Part shown: in pieces, positions 1 through 7,550 of the stretch | Layout of the letters: each line of letters starts with the position of its first letter | How positions within the stretch are numbered: the stretch's first letter is position 1 | Assembly: GCF_900113865.1 (NCBI RefSeq) | Contig: NZ_FOQY01000035.1 | Coordinates: 24,654-88,653, forward strand | Origin: Streptosporangium canum | Lineage (GTDB): Bacteria > Actinomycetota > Actinomycetes > Streptosporangiales > Streptosporangiaceae | DNA length: 64,000 bases | Direction: 5' to 3' | The notes under the pieces: generated by a model | The model's input: only the letters and a program-made list of their open reading frames with translations | What the model was told of the DNA's origin: nothing | Database searches by the model: none | Made by a program: the position numbers and the translations under genes

Positions 1-1389
1 GTGAAGTTCTACGAGAAGGGCGACCGGCCCCTGGAGATCGTCACCACCCGCCAGTGGTACGTCCGCAACGGCGGGCGCGACCACGGGCTCAGGGACGCGC
101 TCCTGGCGCGCGGCGAGGAGCTGTCCTGGCATCCGCCCCACATGAAGGTCCGCTACGACAACTGGGTGGAGGGCCTGGCGGGCGACTGGCTGATCTCCCG
201 GCAGCGGTTCTTCGGCGTGCCCATCCCGGTGTGGTACCCGCTGGACGGCGCGGGCGAGCCCGACCGCTCCTCGCCGATCGTGCCGGAGGAGTCCACGCTG
301 CCCATCGACCCCTCCAGCGACGTGCCGCCCGGCTACACCGAGGACCAGCGGGGCAAGCCGGGAGGCTTCGCCGGTGACCCGGACGTCATGGACACCTGGG
401 CCACCTCCTCGCTGAGCCCGCAGATCGCGGGCGGCTGGGAGCGGGACGAGGACCTGTTCGAGCGGGTCTTCCCCATGGACCTGCGCCCGCAGGCCCACGA
501 GATCATCCGGACCTGGCTGTTCTCGACGGTGGTCCGGGCGCACCTGGAGCGGGGCACCCTGCCCTGGCGCAACGCCGCCATCTCCGGATGGATCCTCGAC
601 CCGGACCGCAAGAAGATGTCCAAGTCCGTGGGGAACGTCGTCACCCCGCTCGGCCTGCTGGAGCAGTACGGCTCGGACGCGGTCCGCTACTGGGCGGCCC
701 ACGGCCGTCCGGGCACCGACACCGCCTTCGACACCGGCCAGATCAAGATCGGCCGCCGTCTGGCGATCAAGATCCTGAACGCCTCCAGGTTCGTCCTGAG
801 CCTGGGGGAGGACGGCGGCGAGGTCACCGAGCCGATCGACCTGTCGATGCTGGCCCGGCTGTCGCAGGTGGTCGGCGAGGCCACCGAGGCGTTCGAGGCC
901 TACGACTACACCCGCGCGCTGGAGCGGACCGAGCGGTTCTTCTGGGAGTTCTGCGACGACTACCTGGAGCTGGTCAAGGCCAGGGCCTACGACGGCGGCG
1001 CGGCGGCTCGCTCGGCCCACGCGGCGCTGCGCGAGGCGCTGGACGTCATGCTCCGGCTGTTCGCCCCCTTCCTGCCGTTCGTCACCGAGGAGGTCTGGTC
1101 CTGGTGGCGCGAGGGATCGGTGCACCGGGCGTCCTGGCCCACGCCCTCCGAGCGGGGCGGGGAGGCGGAGCTGCTCCCGGTGGTGGCCACGGTCCTCGGC
1201 CGGGTGCGCAAGGCCAAGTCCGACGCCAAACTGTCGATGCGCGGCGAGGTCTCCCGGCTGACCGTCACCGGCGCCCAGGCCGATCTCGTACGGCAGGCGC
1301 AGGACGACCTGTGCGGCGCGGGCGTCATCGAGGAGTTCGTGCTCCGGCCCGGCGAGGGCGACCTGCTGGTGGAGGTCGCCCTGGCCTGA
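1..1389 (+). CDS. valS: Valyl-tRNA synthetase, C-terminal 462 residues (5' end outside window)
   Basis: Class I aminoacyl-tRNA synthetase that charges tRNA-Val in the cytoplasm. The window opens inside the gene: full-length ValRS is roughly 830-900 residues, so the GTG at base 1 is an internal codon, not the start. Visible are the end of the editing insertion (ISRQRFFGVPIPVW near residue 66), the class I loop KMSKS at residues 205-209, and the anticodon-binding helical domain (about 280-420). The end (LSMRGEV... to VEVALA) follows directly, and I see no long C-terminal coiled-coil arm of the E. coli type; this suggests the shorter ValRS form. The family call is certain. Confidence 0.95.
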   Translation: MKFYEKGDRPLEIVTTRQWYVRNGGRDHGLRDALLARGEELSWHPPHMKVRYDNWVEGLAGDWLISRQRFFGVPIPVWYPLDGAGEPDRSSPIVPEESTLPIDPSSDVPPGYTEDQRGKPGGFAGDPDVMDTWATSSLSPQIAGGWERDEDLFERVFPMDLRPQAHEIIRTWLFSTVVRAHLERGTLPWRNAAISGWILDPDRKKMSKSVGNVVTPLGLLEQYGSDAVRYWAAHGRPGTDTAFDTGQIKIGRRLAIKILNASRFVLSLGEDGGEVTEPIDLSMLARLSQVVGEATEAFEAYDYTRALERTERFFWEFCDDYLELVKARAYDGGAAARSAHAALREALDVMLRLFAPFLPFVTEEVWSWWREGSVHRASWPTPSERGGEAELLPVVATVLGRVRKAKSDAKLSMRGEVSRLTVTGAQADLVRQAQDDLCGAGVIEEFVLRPGEGDLLVEVALA

Positions 1390-1401
1390 TCCCACACAAG
1401 T

Positions 1402-1463
1402 CTGTCCTCCCGGTCGGGTGGTCCTGCCGTACGGTCGGAGCACGACAGGTGAGGGGAGGACAG
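1402..1463 (+). promoter_or_regulatory. Long inverted repeat covering the ribosome-binding site of the 24-codon ORF
   Basis: A perfect 10-bp arm at 1402-1411 (CTGTCCTCCC) is the reverse complement of 1454-1463 (GGGAGGACAG), which holds the Shine-Dalgarno sequence of the ORF starting at 1467. Inside lies a second stem, CCTGCCGT (1423-1430) with ACGACAGG (1442-1449), 7 of 8 pairs. If transcribed from upstream, for example by read-through from valS, the fold would hide the ribosome-binding site. A TACGGT -10-like hexamer at 1430-1435 could instead start a transcript lacking the left arm. The structure is seen; a control function is inferred. Confidence 0.45.
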
Positions 1464-1466
1464 GGC

Positions 1467-1541
1467 ATGACTCCAGGCTGCGGTAACTGTGACTGCTACC
1501 TCGACGACAGGGTGATCTCCCGGCCGCCGCAGGAGCGCTGA
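1467..1541 (+). CDS. 24-residue Cys-rich small ORF
   Basis: A very short ORF beginning ATG ACT CCA GGC TGC, preceded by a strong GGGGAGGA ribosome-binding site 6-7 bases upstream and followed by a clear intrinsic terminator at 1561-1591. Its peptide has three Cys in an eight-residue stretch (C-G-N-C-D-C, residues 5-10) followed by Y-L-D-D, which could bind metal or act as a regulatory leader. It has its own signals between valS and the AI-2E transporter gene, so it looks like a separate transcription unit. I do not recognise a family. Coding is inferred from the signals, not from similarity. Confidence 0.5.
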   Translation: MTPGCGNCDCYLDDRVISRPPQER

Positions 1542-1560
1542 TCCGGACCGCACGACGCGG

Positions 1561-1591
1561 GGAGGGGCCGGTCATCCCGGCCCCTCCTTTT
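1561..1591 (+). terminator. Intrinsic terminator after the Cys-rich ORF
   Basis: Perfect 11-bp stem (GGAGGGGCCGG / CCGGCCCCTCC), 5-base loop TCATC, then TTTT: a textbook Rho-independent terminator, the clearest in this window. Confidence 0.85.
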
Positions 1592-1647
1592 CGTATCCGG
1601 CCGATAACCCCGCGCACTGTCGGCCGCGGCGTGACAGTCTGGAAAGC

Positions 1648-3081
1648 GTGATCTCCGATCGGGAACGTCTGACGCAGTTGGTGCCGCGCACGCTGCTCCG
1701 CCTGGCCGCGTGGAGCCTGTGCCTGATCATCATCGGCTGGGCCGTCTTCTACTTCGCGCAGTTCATCGCGATGCTGCGCATCGTGGTCCTGCCCGTGGCC
1801 ATCGCGCTGTTACTCACCGCGCTGCTGTTCCCGGTCACCCGCAGGCTCCGGGCGATGGGCATGCGGCCGATCTACGCCACGTGGGTCACCCTGCTCATCG
1901 CGCTCGCGGTGCTGGGCGGCATCGGCTGGTTCATCGGGGTGCGGGCCAACGACGAGTTCCCCGGACTCGTCGACCAGGTCCGGGCGACCTCCAAGACCGT
2001 GGAGGACTGGCTCTACACCGGGCCGCTGCACCTGAAGCCCAGCCAGCTCAGCACGTGGATCGACGAGATCGCCGTTCAGGTCACCACGCAGCGCAACCAG
2101 ATCACCCAGACGGTGCTCACCGGCGCCACCGTGGCGCTGGAGGTGCTGGCCTCCATCGTGCTGCTGCTGTTCGTCACGTTCTTCCTGCTCAAGGACGGCG
2201 ACCGGATCTGGGCGTGGTTCCTGCGGGCCTTCGGGGGGACCGCGCCCCGCGTGGACCGGGCCGGGCGGGCCGCCTGGGTGACGCTCTCGCACTACGTCCA
2301 GGGCACGGTGGCGGTGGCCGGCGTGCACGGCGTGATCATGGGCATCGTGCTCGCCGGGATGGGCGTGCCGCTCTGGGCGCCGCTGGCGGTGCTGATCTTC
2401 CTGGCCAGCTTCATCCCCATCGTCGGCATCTTCTTCGCCGGCGCGGTCGCGACCCTGGTCACCCTCGGCGCCAAGGGCCCGATCTACGCCCTGATCTTCC
2501 TGGGCATCCTGGTGGTGGAGCAGCAGCTGGAGAACCACGTGCTCCAGCCGCTGATCGTCGGCCGGGCGCTGAGCTTCCACCCGCTGGCCATCATCCTGGT
2601 GCTGGCCGTGGGCGGCATCCTGGCGGGCATCGCCGGGGCCGCGGTGGCGGTGCCCGTCGCCGCCGTGATCTACCGGGCTCTGCCCGAGCTCAGCAGCGAT
2701 CCGCCGAGGGCGCTGCCCGCCGTACCCGAGCCGCCCGAACCGCCTGAGCCGCCGGAGCGGGACGGGTCGTCGGAGCGGGACGGGTCGCCGGAGCCGGGCC
2801 GGTCATCGGATCAGGGCCACTCGCCGGAGCGGGACGGGTCGTCGGAGCGGGACGGGTCGTCGGAGCCCGACCCGACGCCGGAGCCGGGCCGGTCATCGGA
2901 TCAGGGCCACTCGCCGGAGCGGGACGGGTCGTCGGAGCGGGACGGGTCGCCGGAGCCGGACCAGCCGTCGGAGCCGGGCCGGTCGCCGGGGCGGGACGAG
3001 TCGCAGGGGCGGGGCCGGCCTGCCGGGGTCGCCGAGCCCTTCGTGCCCGTGAATGAGGGATCACCGCAGCCCAAGGGGTAA
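1648..3081 (+). CDS. AI-2E family transporter (UPF0118) with repetitive hydrophilic tail
   Basis: Polytopic membrane protein of the AI-2E/PerM family, whose members export small molecules or act as Na+/H+ antiporters; the substrate here cannot be told. Hydrophobic segments near residues 15-35, 36-60, 75-97, 155-180 and several between 215 and 345 give the usual arrangement, with the family-typical LLLFVTFFLLKDGD stretch near 170-183. From about residue 350 the protein changes to a charged tail of some 125 residues built from PEP, ERDGS, PGRSS and DQGHS blocks, which the family lacks; at DNA level a segment repeats with a 90-bp period. GTG start at 1648 after a GGAAAG-like site. Confidence 0.88.
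   Translation: MISDRERLTQLVPRTLLRLAAWSLCLIIIGWAVFYFAQFIAMLRIVVLPVAIALLLTALLFPVTRRLRAMGMRPIYATWVTLLIALAVLGGIGWFIGVRANDEFPGLVDQVRATSKTVEDWLYTGPLHLKPSQLSTWIDEIAVQVTTQRNQITQTVLTGATVALEVLASIVLLLFVTFFLLKDGDRIWAWFLRAFGGTAPRVDRAGRAAWVTLSHYVQGTVAVAGVHGVIMGIVLAGMGVPLWAPLAVLIFLASFIPIVGIFFAGAVATLVTLGAKGPIYALIFLGILVVEQQLENHVLQPLIVGRALSFHPLAIILVLAVGGILAGIAGAAVAVPVAAVIYRALPELSSDPPRALPAVPEPPEPPEPPERDGSSERDGSPEPGRSSDQGHSPERDGSSERDGSSEPDPTPEPGRSSDQGHSPERDGSSERDGSPEPDQPSEPGRSPGRDESQGRGRPAGVAEPFVPVNEGSPQPKG
2755..3010 (+). repeat. Tandem 15-bp / 90-bp repeats encoding the tail of the AI-2E transporter
   Basis: The coding DNA is made of 15-bp blocks such as GAGCGGGACGGGTCG (Glu-Arg-Asp-Gly-Ser). A larger block beginning GAGCCGGGCCGGTCATCGG occurs at 2791 and again at 2881, exactly 90 bp apart and nearly identical, implying recent duplication. 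Confidence 0.85.
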
Positions 3082-3092
3082 CGTTCTGCTCC

Positions 3093-3647
3093 GTGACCCG
3101 TTCCACCGTGACAACCCCTCCCCCGGGAGCGGCCCGGCCCCAGGCGCTCCCCGGCGCGCCCGCGCCCGGCACCCCGCTCGGCCCGCACTACAGCCGCTGC
3201 TTCGGCTGCGGCGACCAGCATCCGACCGGCCTGCACCTGACGGCCACCTCGCCTGACGGGACCACGGTGGTCGCCGAGTTCACCGTGGGGGAGGCGCACC
3301 AGGGTGCGCCGGGCCTGGCTCACGGCGGCGTGCTGGCCGCGGCGATGGACGAGGTCATCGGCATGTCCATCTGGCTCTTCCAGCGCCCCTACGTCACCGG
3401 GCGGCTGGAGACCGACTATCTGGCGCCGGTCCCGGTCGGCACCACCCTGCATCTGCGCGCCTGGTGCACCGGGATGTCCGGCCGGAAGGCGTACCTTGAG
3501 GCTGAGGGGCGGATCGGCTCCCCGGACGGCCCGGTCGCCGTGCGCGCCGCCGCGCTCTTCGTCGAGGTCGGCATGGAACACTTCGCCAAGCACGGTGATG
3601 CCCAGGCCATCATCGACGAACATCACGAGTACGAGGTGAATCCGTGA
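3093..3647 (+). CDS. PaaI-type hotdog-fold thioesterase
   Basis: 184-residue hotdog-fold protein expected to hydrolyse acyl-CoA-type thioesters in the cytoplasm. The helix signature GLAHGGVLAAAMDEV (about 73-87) carries the HGG and Asp residues of PaaI/4HBT enzymes. The N-terminal half contains CFGCGDQHPTGLHL (from about residue 36), a Cys pair common in this actinobacterial branch. GTG at 3093 is the first good start, with AAGGGG upstream but rather far (14 bases). Its stop overlaps the GTG of dut by four bases (GTGA), so the two are translationally coupled. The physiological substrate is unknown. Confidence 0.85.
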   Translation: MTRSTVTTPPPGAARPQALPGAPAPGTPLGPHYSRCFGCGDQHPTGLHLTATSPDGTTVVAEFTVGEAHQGAPGLAHGGVLAAAMDEVIGMSIWLFQRPYVTGRLETDYLAPVPVGTTLHLRAWCTGMSGRKAYLEAEGRIGSPDGPVAVRAAALFVEVGMEHFAKHGDAQAIIDEHHEYEVNP

Positions 3648-4087
3648 CCGACAACGTCGAGGTGCTGATCCACCGGCTCGACGCCGAGCTGCCGTTGCCC
3701 TCCTACGCCCATCCGGGCGACGCGGGCGCGGATCTCCACGCCGCCGAGGACGTCGAACTGCTCCCCGGCGAGCGGGTCACGGTGGGCACCGGGGTGGCGA
3801 TCGCCCTGCCCGATGGCTATGCCGCGTTCGTCCACCCGCGTTCCGGCCTGGCCGCCAAGCACGGTGTGACGCTCGTGAACGCGCCCGGCACCGTGGACGC
3901 GGGCTACCGGGGCGAGATCAAAGTGACGCTGCTCAACACCGACATCAAGGACGCGCTACGGCTGCGCAGGGGGGATCGCATCGCGCAGCTCGTGATCCAG
4001 CGGGTGGAGAATGCGGTGTTCCACGAGGTGGACCGGCTGCCCGGATCGGCGCGAGGCGCCGGCGGGTTCGGCTCCACCGGCCGATGA
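3644..4087 (+). CDS. dut: dUTP diphosphatase
   Basis: 147-residue trimeric dUTPase that converts dUTP to dUMP and pyrophosphate, keeping uracil out of DNA and supplying dUMP for thymidylate synthesis. All five family motifs are present: HPGDAGADLHA (about 23), PRSGLAAKHGV, GTVDAGYRGEIKV (about 81, with the catalytic Asp and the uracil-binding Tyr), RRGDRIAQLVI (about 107) and the C-terminal P-loop-like RGAGGFGSTG that closes over the substrate. The length is normal. GTG start, overlapping the thioesterase stop by four bases. The downstream neighbours follow the order common around dut in actinomycetes. Confidence 0.97.
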   Translation: MTDNVEVLIHRLDAELPLPSYAHPGDAGADLHAAEDVELLPGERVTVGTGVAIALPDGYAAFVHPRSGLAAKHGVTLVNAPGTVDAGYRGEIKVTLLNTDIKDALRLRRGDRIAQLVIQRVENAVFHEVDRLPGSARGAGGFGSTGR

Positions 4088-4197
4088 CAGGGAGCGAACC
4101 CGACGGAGCGAGCGGAGCGGACGGAGAGGGACGAGCCGGCCGCGAAGTGAGCGAGGAGTGGTGAGCGACCAGCGAATCTTCAAGGAGCGTGAGGAAA

Positions 4198-4872
4198 GTG
4201 TTCGGACGTCGCCGTCGCGAGGAGTCCCCGGCCGTGGCCGAGGAGGTCGAGAAGGTCGAGCAGGTGCAGGCCCGTGAGTCCGGTCCGTGGGACTCGGGTG
4301 AGCCCTGTTCTGAGCGGGAGCGGGTCGATCTGGGCGGTATGCGCCTGCCGGTCGACCCCGGTTTCGAGGTGCAGCTCAACCTGGCCGGTGACCACATCGT
4401 CGGTGCGGTCATCATGGTCGGTGAGAGCGCCCTCCAGGTGCACGCGTTCGCGGCGCCCAAGCGCAACGGCATCTGGGACGAGGTGCGGGACGAGCTCGCC
4501 GAGGGCGTCAAGGGCGCCGGCGGCACCGCCGAGGAGCGGGAGGGGCCGTTCGGCGTCGAGCTGGCGGCCCAGGTCCCGGCGGACGGGGTCGCCCAGCCGG
4601 TCCGCTACATCGGTGTCGACGGCCCGCGCTGGTTCCTCCGGGCGGTGATCAGCGGGCGTGCCGCGCTGGACGCCGAGGCGGCCGCGACGCTGGAGGGCGT
4701 GATCCGCGACATCGTGGTGGTCCGCGGCGACGAGCCGATGGCCCCCAAGGAGGCGATCGAGCTGCGGCTGCCGCCGGAGGCCAGGCAGGCCATGGAGCAG
4801 CAGGCCGCCGGAGGCGACGTGCCCGACCTCAACCCCTTCAAGCGCGGTCCGGAGATAGCCGAGCTTCGCTGA
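4198..4872 (+). CDS. DUF3710 domain protein
   Basis: Actinobacteria-specific protein of unknown biochemical role, habitually found beside dut. I choose GTG 4198 (MFGRRRREE...) rather than GTG 4189: AAGGAG at 4182-4187 lies 10 bases upstream of 4198 but only one base from 4189, and family members normally begin MFGRR. A charged N-terminus (about 1-40) precedes the globular domain, which includes DLGGMRLPVDPGFEVQLN and an acidic, Gly-rich middle. There is no signal peptide or membrane helix. The gap to dut (110 bp) is a degenerate run of GAGCGAG-like purine repeats. Function not known. Confidence 0.85.
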   Translation: MFGRRRREESPAVAEEVEKVEQVQARESGPWDSGEPCSERERVDLGGMRLPVDPGFEVQLNLAGDHIVGAVIMVGESALQVHAFAAPKRNGIWDEVRDELAEGVKGAGGTAEEREGPFGVELAAQVPADGVAQPVRYIGVDGPRWFLRAVISGRAALDAEAAATLEGVIRDIVVVRGDEPMAPKEAIELRLPPEARQAMEQQAAGGDVPDLNPFKRGPEIAELR

Positions 4873-4920
4873 CGTGGGGGATCGCGTACGCTGATTCAAC
4901 ACGTATGTGAAGGAGAGGTC

Positions 4921-5313
4921 GTGGGTTCTCAGGAACCGCATAAACAGGGCGGATTTCGGGGCTTTTTCCGTCGGCTGACGACGAGTCAGGCCGAGTTGGA
5001 GGCCAGCGAACTCCAGCAGGACCTCGATCGTCATGGCGCCACCCCCATCGTCTCGTGCGGCGGGCGCCGCCGATTCTGCGTTACCGGTACGCTACGGACC
5101 GTGACCTTGCGGCCTCGTGGGGGCGCGCCCGCGCTTGAGGCGGAGCTCTATGACGGTTCGGATGTGATCGACCTGATCTGGCTGGGCCGTCGGAGGATCG
5201 CCGGAATCGAACCGGGCAGGATGGTGCTGGCCGAAGGGCTCGTCAGTGTGCAGGATGGGCGCAAGGTGATGTTCAATCCTCGATACGAGCTACGTCCGGC
5301 GGGCGGTGCGTGA
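4921..5313 (+). CDS. OB-fold nucleic-acid-binding domain protein
   Basis: 130-residue protein: a basic N-terminus (KQGGFRGFFRRLTTSQAELEA) followed by a single OB-fold (about 40-125), recognisable from the alternating beta-strand pattern FCVTGTLRTVTLRP...LEAELYDGSDVIDLIWLGRRRIAGIEPGRMVLAEGLV. Such RecG/RPA-like OB domains bind single-stranded nucleic acid, but the ligand here is not established. GTG start with AAGGAGAGG upstream. It sits 48 bp behind the DUF3710 gene and just before the DUF3159 gene, and is probably co-transcribed with both. Confidence 0.85.
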   Translation: MGSQEPHKQGGFRGFFRRLTTSQAELEASELQQDLDRHGATPIVSCGGRRRFCVTGTLRTVTLRPRGGAPALEAELYDGSDVIDLIWLGRRRIAGIEPGRMVLAEGLVSVQDGRKVMFNPRYELRPAGGA

Positions 5314-5334
5314 GCCATTGACGACCACAGAACG

Positions 5335-6012
5335 GTGAGCGAGAACATGACCACCACCGATGAGACCGTCGCGCACGACACGGTGGAGGCGGCGATGCGC
5401 GTTCAGCTCGCCAAGGCCTTCGGAGGAGTGCGCGGCATCATCGAGGCAGCCGTGCCCACGATCACCTTCACCGGGATGTGGATCGGCACCTCCGACCTGA
5501 GGATGTCCCTGGTCGTCAGCATCTCGGCGGCGGTGGTGCTGCTGGTGGTGCGGCTGCTGCAGCGCTCGTCGCCGCAGTTCGTGATCAACAGTCTGATCGG
5601 CATCGGCATCGGCGCGTTCTTCGCCTCTCGCACCGGCGACGCCCGTGACGTCTACCTGCCCGGCATCCTCTACAACGCCGGCTACTCGGTGGTGATGCTG
5701 CTGTCGATCGTCACCCGGTGGCCCCTGGTGGGCTTCCTGATCGGATCCGTCACCGGCGACCCGACGGGCTGGCGCAAGGACCCGGCCGTCGTGCGGCTCT
5801 GCTCCAGGCTCACCTGGATGCTGATGGTCCCGTGCGTGATCCGGGTGGCCGTGCAGTTGCCCGTCTATCTGATCGGCGGGAACGACGCGGTCGCCGAGCT
5901 GGGCATCCTGAAGATCGTGATGGGCTGGCCGCTCCAGGTCGCGGGCCTCGCCGCCATGGTGTGGCTGCTGACCAGAGGCCGGACCCCGGTCCGGCCGCCC
6001 GCCATTCCCTGA
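5335..6012 (+). CDS. DUF3159 integral membrane protein
   Basis: About 225 residues with five or six hydrophobic segments (roughly 45-60, 65-82, 85-105, 118-140, 165-190, 198-216) after a short acidic cytoplasmic N-terminus. It matches the actinobacterial DUF3159 family (ALxEAFGGVRG-like start, YLPGILYNAGYSVVML core). Function unknown. The start is uncertain: GTG 5335 (MSEN) and ATG 5347 (MTTTDE) are both possible and neither has a strong ribosome-binding site. It lies 21 bp after the OB-fold gene and converges on the TrkA genes across a perfect palindrome. Confidence 0.85.
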   Translation: MSENMTTTDETVAHDTVEAAMRVQLAKAFGGVRGIIEAAVPTITFTGMWIGTSDLRMSLVVSISAAVVLLVVRLLQRSSPQFVINSLIGIGIGAFFASRTGDARDVYLPGILYNAGYSVVMLLSIVTRWPLVGFLIGSVTGDPTGWRKDPAVVRLCSRLTWMLMVPCVIRVAVQLPVYLIGGNDAVAELGILKIVMGWPLQVAGLAAMVWLLTRGRTPVRPPAIP

Positions 6013-6049
6013 AACGGACGCTGGATCCTGAAGCGGACGCCGGATCCGG

Positions 6050-6097
6050 GACGGGCGCCGGTCCCGTACGGCATGCCGTACGGGACCGGCGCCCGTC
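6050..6097. terminator. 48-bp perfect palindrome, bidirectional terminator
   Basis: 24-bp arms with no spacer, centred between 6073 and 6074 (core CCGTACGGCA/TGCCGTACGG). It abuts the stop codon of the TrkA gene (6098-6100) and lies 38 bp past the DUF3159 stop, between convergent genes, so it can end transcripts on both strands. There is no T-tract, as is common for actinomycete terminators. Confidence 0.75.
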
Positions 6098-6769
6098 TCA
6101 GTGGATGGACCGGTGCGCGGACAGGAGCTGGGCCAGCTCCTCCTCGACCTCCTGGCTGGCCACGAACATCAGCTCGTCTCCGGCCTCCAGCGGGTCGTCG
6201 GCGGTGGGCACCAGCACCCGCCCCTCGCGGAGGATCGCGACCAGGGCGGTGTCGGTCGGCCACGGCACCGAACCGGCGCGCTGCCCGACGACCGGCGCGT
6301 CCTCGGGCAGGGTGAGCTCCACCAGGTTGGCCTGCCCCTGACGGAAGGTCATCAGCCGGACCAGGTCGCCGACGCTCACCGCCTCCTCGACCAGCGCGCT
6401 CAGCAGGCGGGGGGTCGAGACGGCCACGTCCACGCCCCACGACTCGTTGAACAGCCACTCGTTCTTGGGGTGGTTGATCCTGGCGACCACGCGCGGCACG
6501 CCGTACTCCGTCTTGGCCAGCAGCGACACGACGAGGTTGACCTTGTCGTCGCCGCTGGCGGCGACGACCACGTGGCAGTCGGCCAGGGCCGCCTCGTCCA
6601 GGGAGGAGATCTCGCAGGCGTCGGCGAGCAGCCACTCCGCGCGCGGCACGGTGTCGATCTTGATGGCCTTGGGGTCGATGTCGATGAGCAGGACCTCGTG
6701 GCCGTTCTCCAGGAGCTCGGCGGCGATCGACCTGCCGACGGCTCCGGCACCCGCGATGGTGACGCGCAT
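6098..6769 (-). CDS. TrkA-family (RCK) potassium regulator, second of pair
   Basis: 223-residue cytoplasmic RCK protein. The N-terminal Rossmann domain starts MRVTIAGAGAVGRSIAAELL (GxGxxG nucleotide-binding loop, with the acidic LLIDID at the second strand); the C-terminal RCK_C domain covers about 140-220. Such proteins gate potassium channels or transporters in response to NAD(H), ATP/ADP or cyclic-di-AMP. ATG 6769 shares its first base with the stop region of the upstream TrkA gene, so the two are coupled. It is one half of a duplicated pair equivalent to ceoB/ceoC of mycobacteria. Confidence 0.92.
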   Translation of the reverse strand: MRVTIAGAGAVGRSIAAELLENGHEVLLIDIDPKAIKIDTVPRAEWLLADACEISSLDEAALADCHVVVAASGDDKVNLVVSLLAKTEYGVPRVVARINHPKNEWLFNESWGVDVAVSTPRLLSALVEEAVSVGDLVRLMTFRQGQANLVELTLPEDAPVVGQRAGSVPWPTDTALVAILREGRVLVPTADDPLEAGDELMFVASQEVEEELAQLLSAHRSIH

Positions 6770-7434
6770 CAGTGGCCCTCCTCCGGCGCACCGGACAGCA
6801 CCTTGTTGATGCGGTCCATGTCACTTTCGACCGCCATGACGTGCAGGATGTCGCCTTCCTGCACCACGGAGTCGCTCTTGGGCAGCAGGGTCTCGCCCAT
6901 CCGGTTGACGAACGCCATGCGCGTGCCCGCGGCCTCCTCCAGGTCCTTGCTCCTGGTGCCGATCCAGCCGGGGTGGTAGGCCACCTCGGCCAGCACGACG
7001 GACCCGGTCGGGTCGCGCCACAGCGGCTCGGCCCCCTCGGGCAGCACCCTGCGCAGGATCTGGTCGGCGGTCCAGCGGACCGTGGCGACGGTGGGGATGC
7101 CCAGCCGCTGGTAGACCTCGGCACGCCGGGAGTCGTAGATGCGGGCAACCACGTTGTCCACGCCGAACGTCTCGCGTGCGACCCGGGCGGAGATGATGTT
7201 GGAGTTGTCGCCGCTGCTCACCGCCACGTAGGCGCCCGCCGACTCGATCCCGGCCTCTTCCAGGACGTCCCGGTCGAAGCCGATCCCGGTGACCCGGCGA
7301 CCGCGGAAACCGGCCCGCAGGCGGCGAAAGGCCTGCGGATCCCGGTCGATGATCGCGACCGAGTGGCCGCTGTCCTCAAGGATGTGCGCCAGGGTCGAAC
7401 CCACTCGGCCACATCCCATGATCACGATATGCAT
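6769..7434 (-). CDS. TrkA-family (RCK) potassium regulator, first of pair
   Basis: 221 residues with the same layout as its partner: a Rossmann domain beginning MHIVIMGCGRVGSTLAHIL (GxGxxG) followed by AIIDRD, then an RCK_C domain from about 135. It is first in a two-gene operon with the 6098-6769 gene and divergent from the KimA-like permease, separated by 116 bp. No Trk/Ktr pore subunit is encoded nearby, so the KimA-like protein is the most obvious local client. No cyclic-di-AMP riboswitch is recognisable in the divergent gap. Confidence 0.92.
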   Translation of the reverse strand: MHIVIMGCGRVGSTLAHILEDSGHSVAIIDRDPQAFRRLRAGFRGRRVTGIGFDRDVLEEAGIESAGAYVAVSSGDNSNIISARVARETFGVDNVVARIYDSRRAEVYQRLGIPTVATVRWTADQILRRVLPEGAEPLWRDPTGSVVLAEVAYHPGWIGTRSKDLEEAAGTRMAFVNRMGETLLPKSDSVVQEGDILHVMAVESDMDRINKVLSGAPEEGH

Positions 7435-7550
7435 GCTCCCCCGCCGGTCGCGTTGAGGCGGATCTTGTTCCCGATGTACTTAGTCAGTATGGCCCGCTCA
7501 GGGAGTGCCGTGTCAGCGGGGCGGACGGATGGGGACTAGCATCGGCAGAC

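Noticed and set aside
1..3. GTG at base 1 as the valS start
   Set aside because: The protein would lack the HIGH motif and catalytic Rossmann half; it is an internal codon cut by the window edge.
2755..3010. Possible CRISPR-like array
   Set aside because: Repeats are in frame within a coding gene, contiguous and without unique spacers. The same applies to 38413-38661.
7435..7550. Cyclic-di-AMP (ydaO) riboswitch before the KimA-like gene
   Set aside because: The gap is only 116 bp and shows none of the conserved pseudo-symmetric core that I could recognise.
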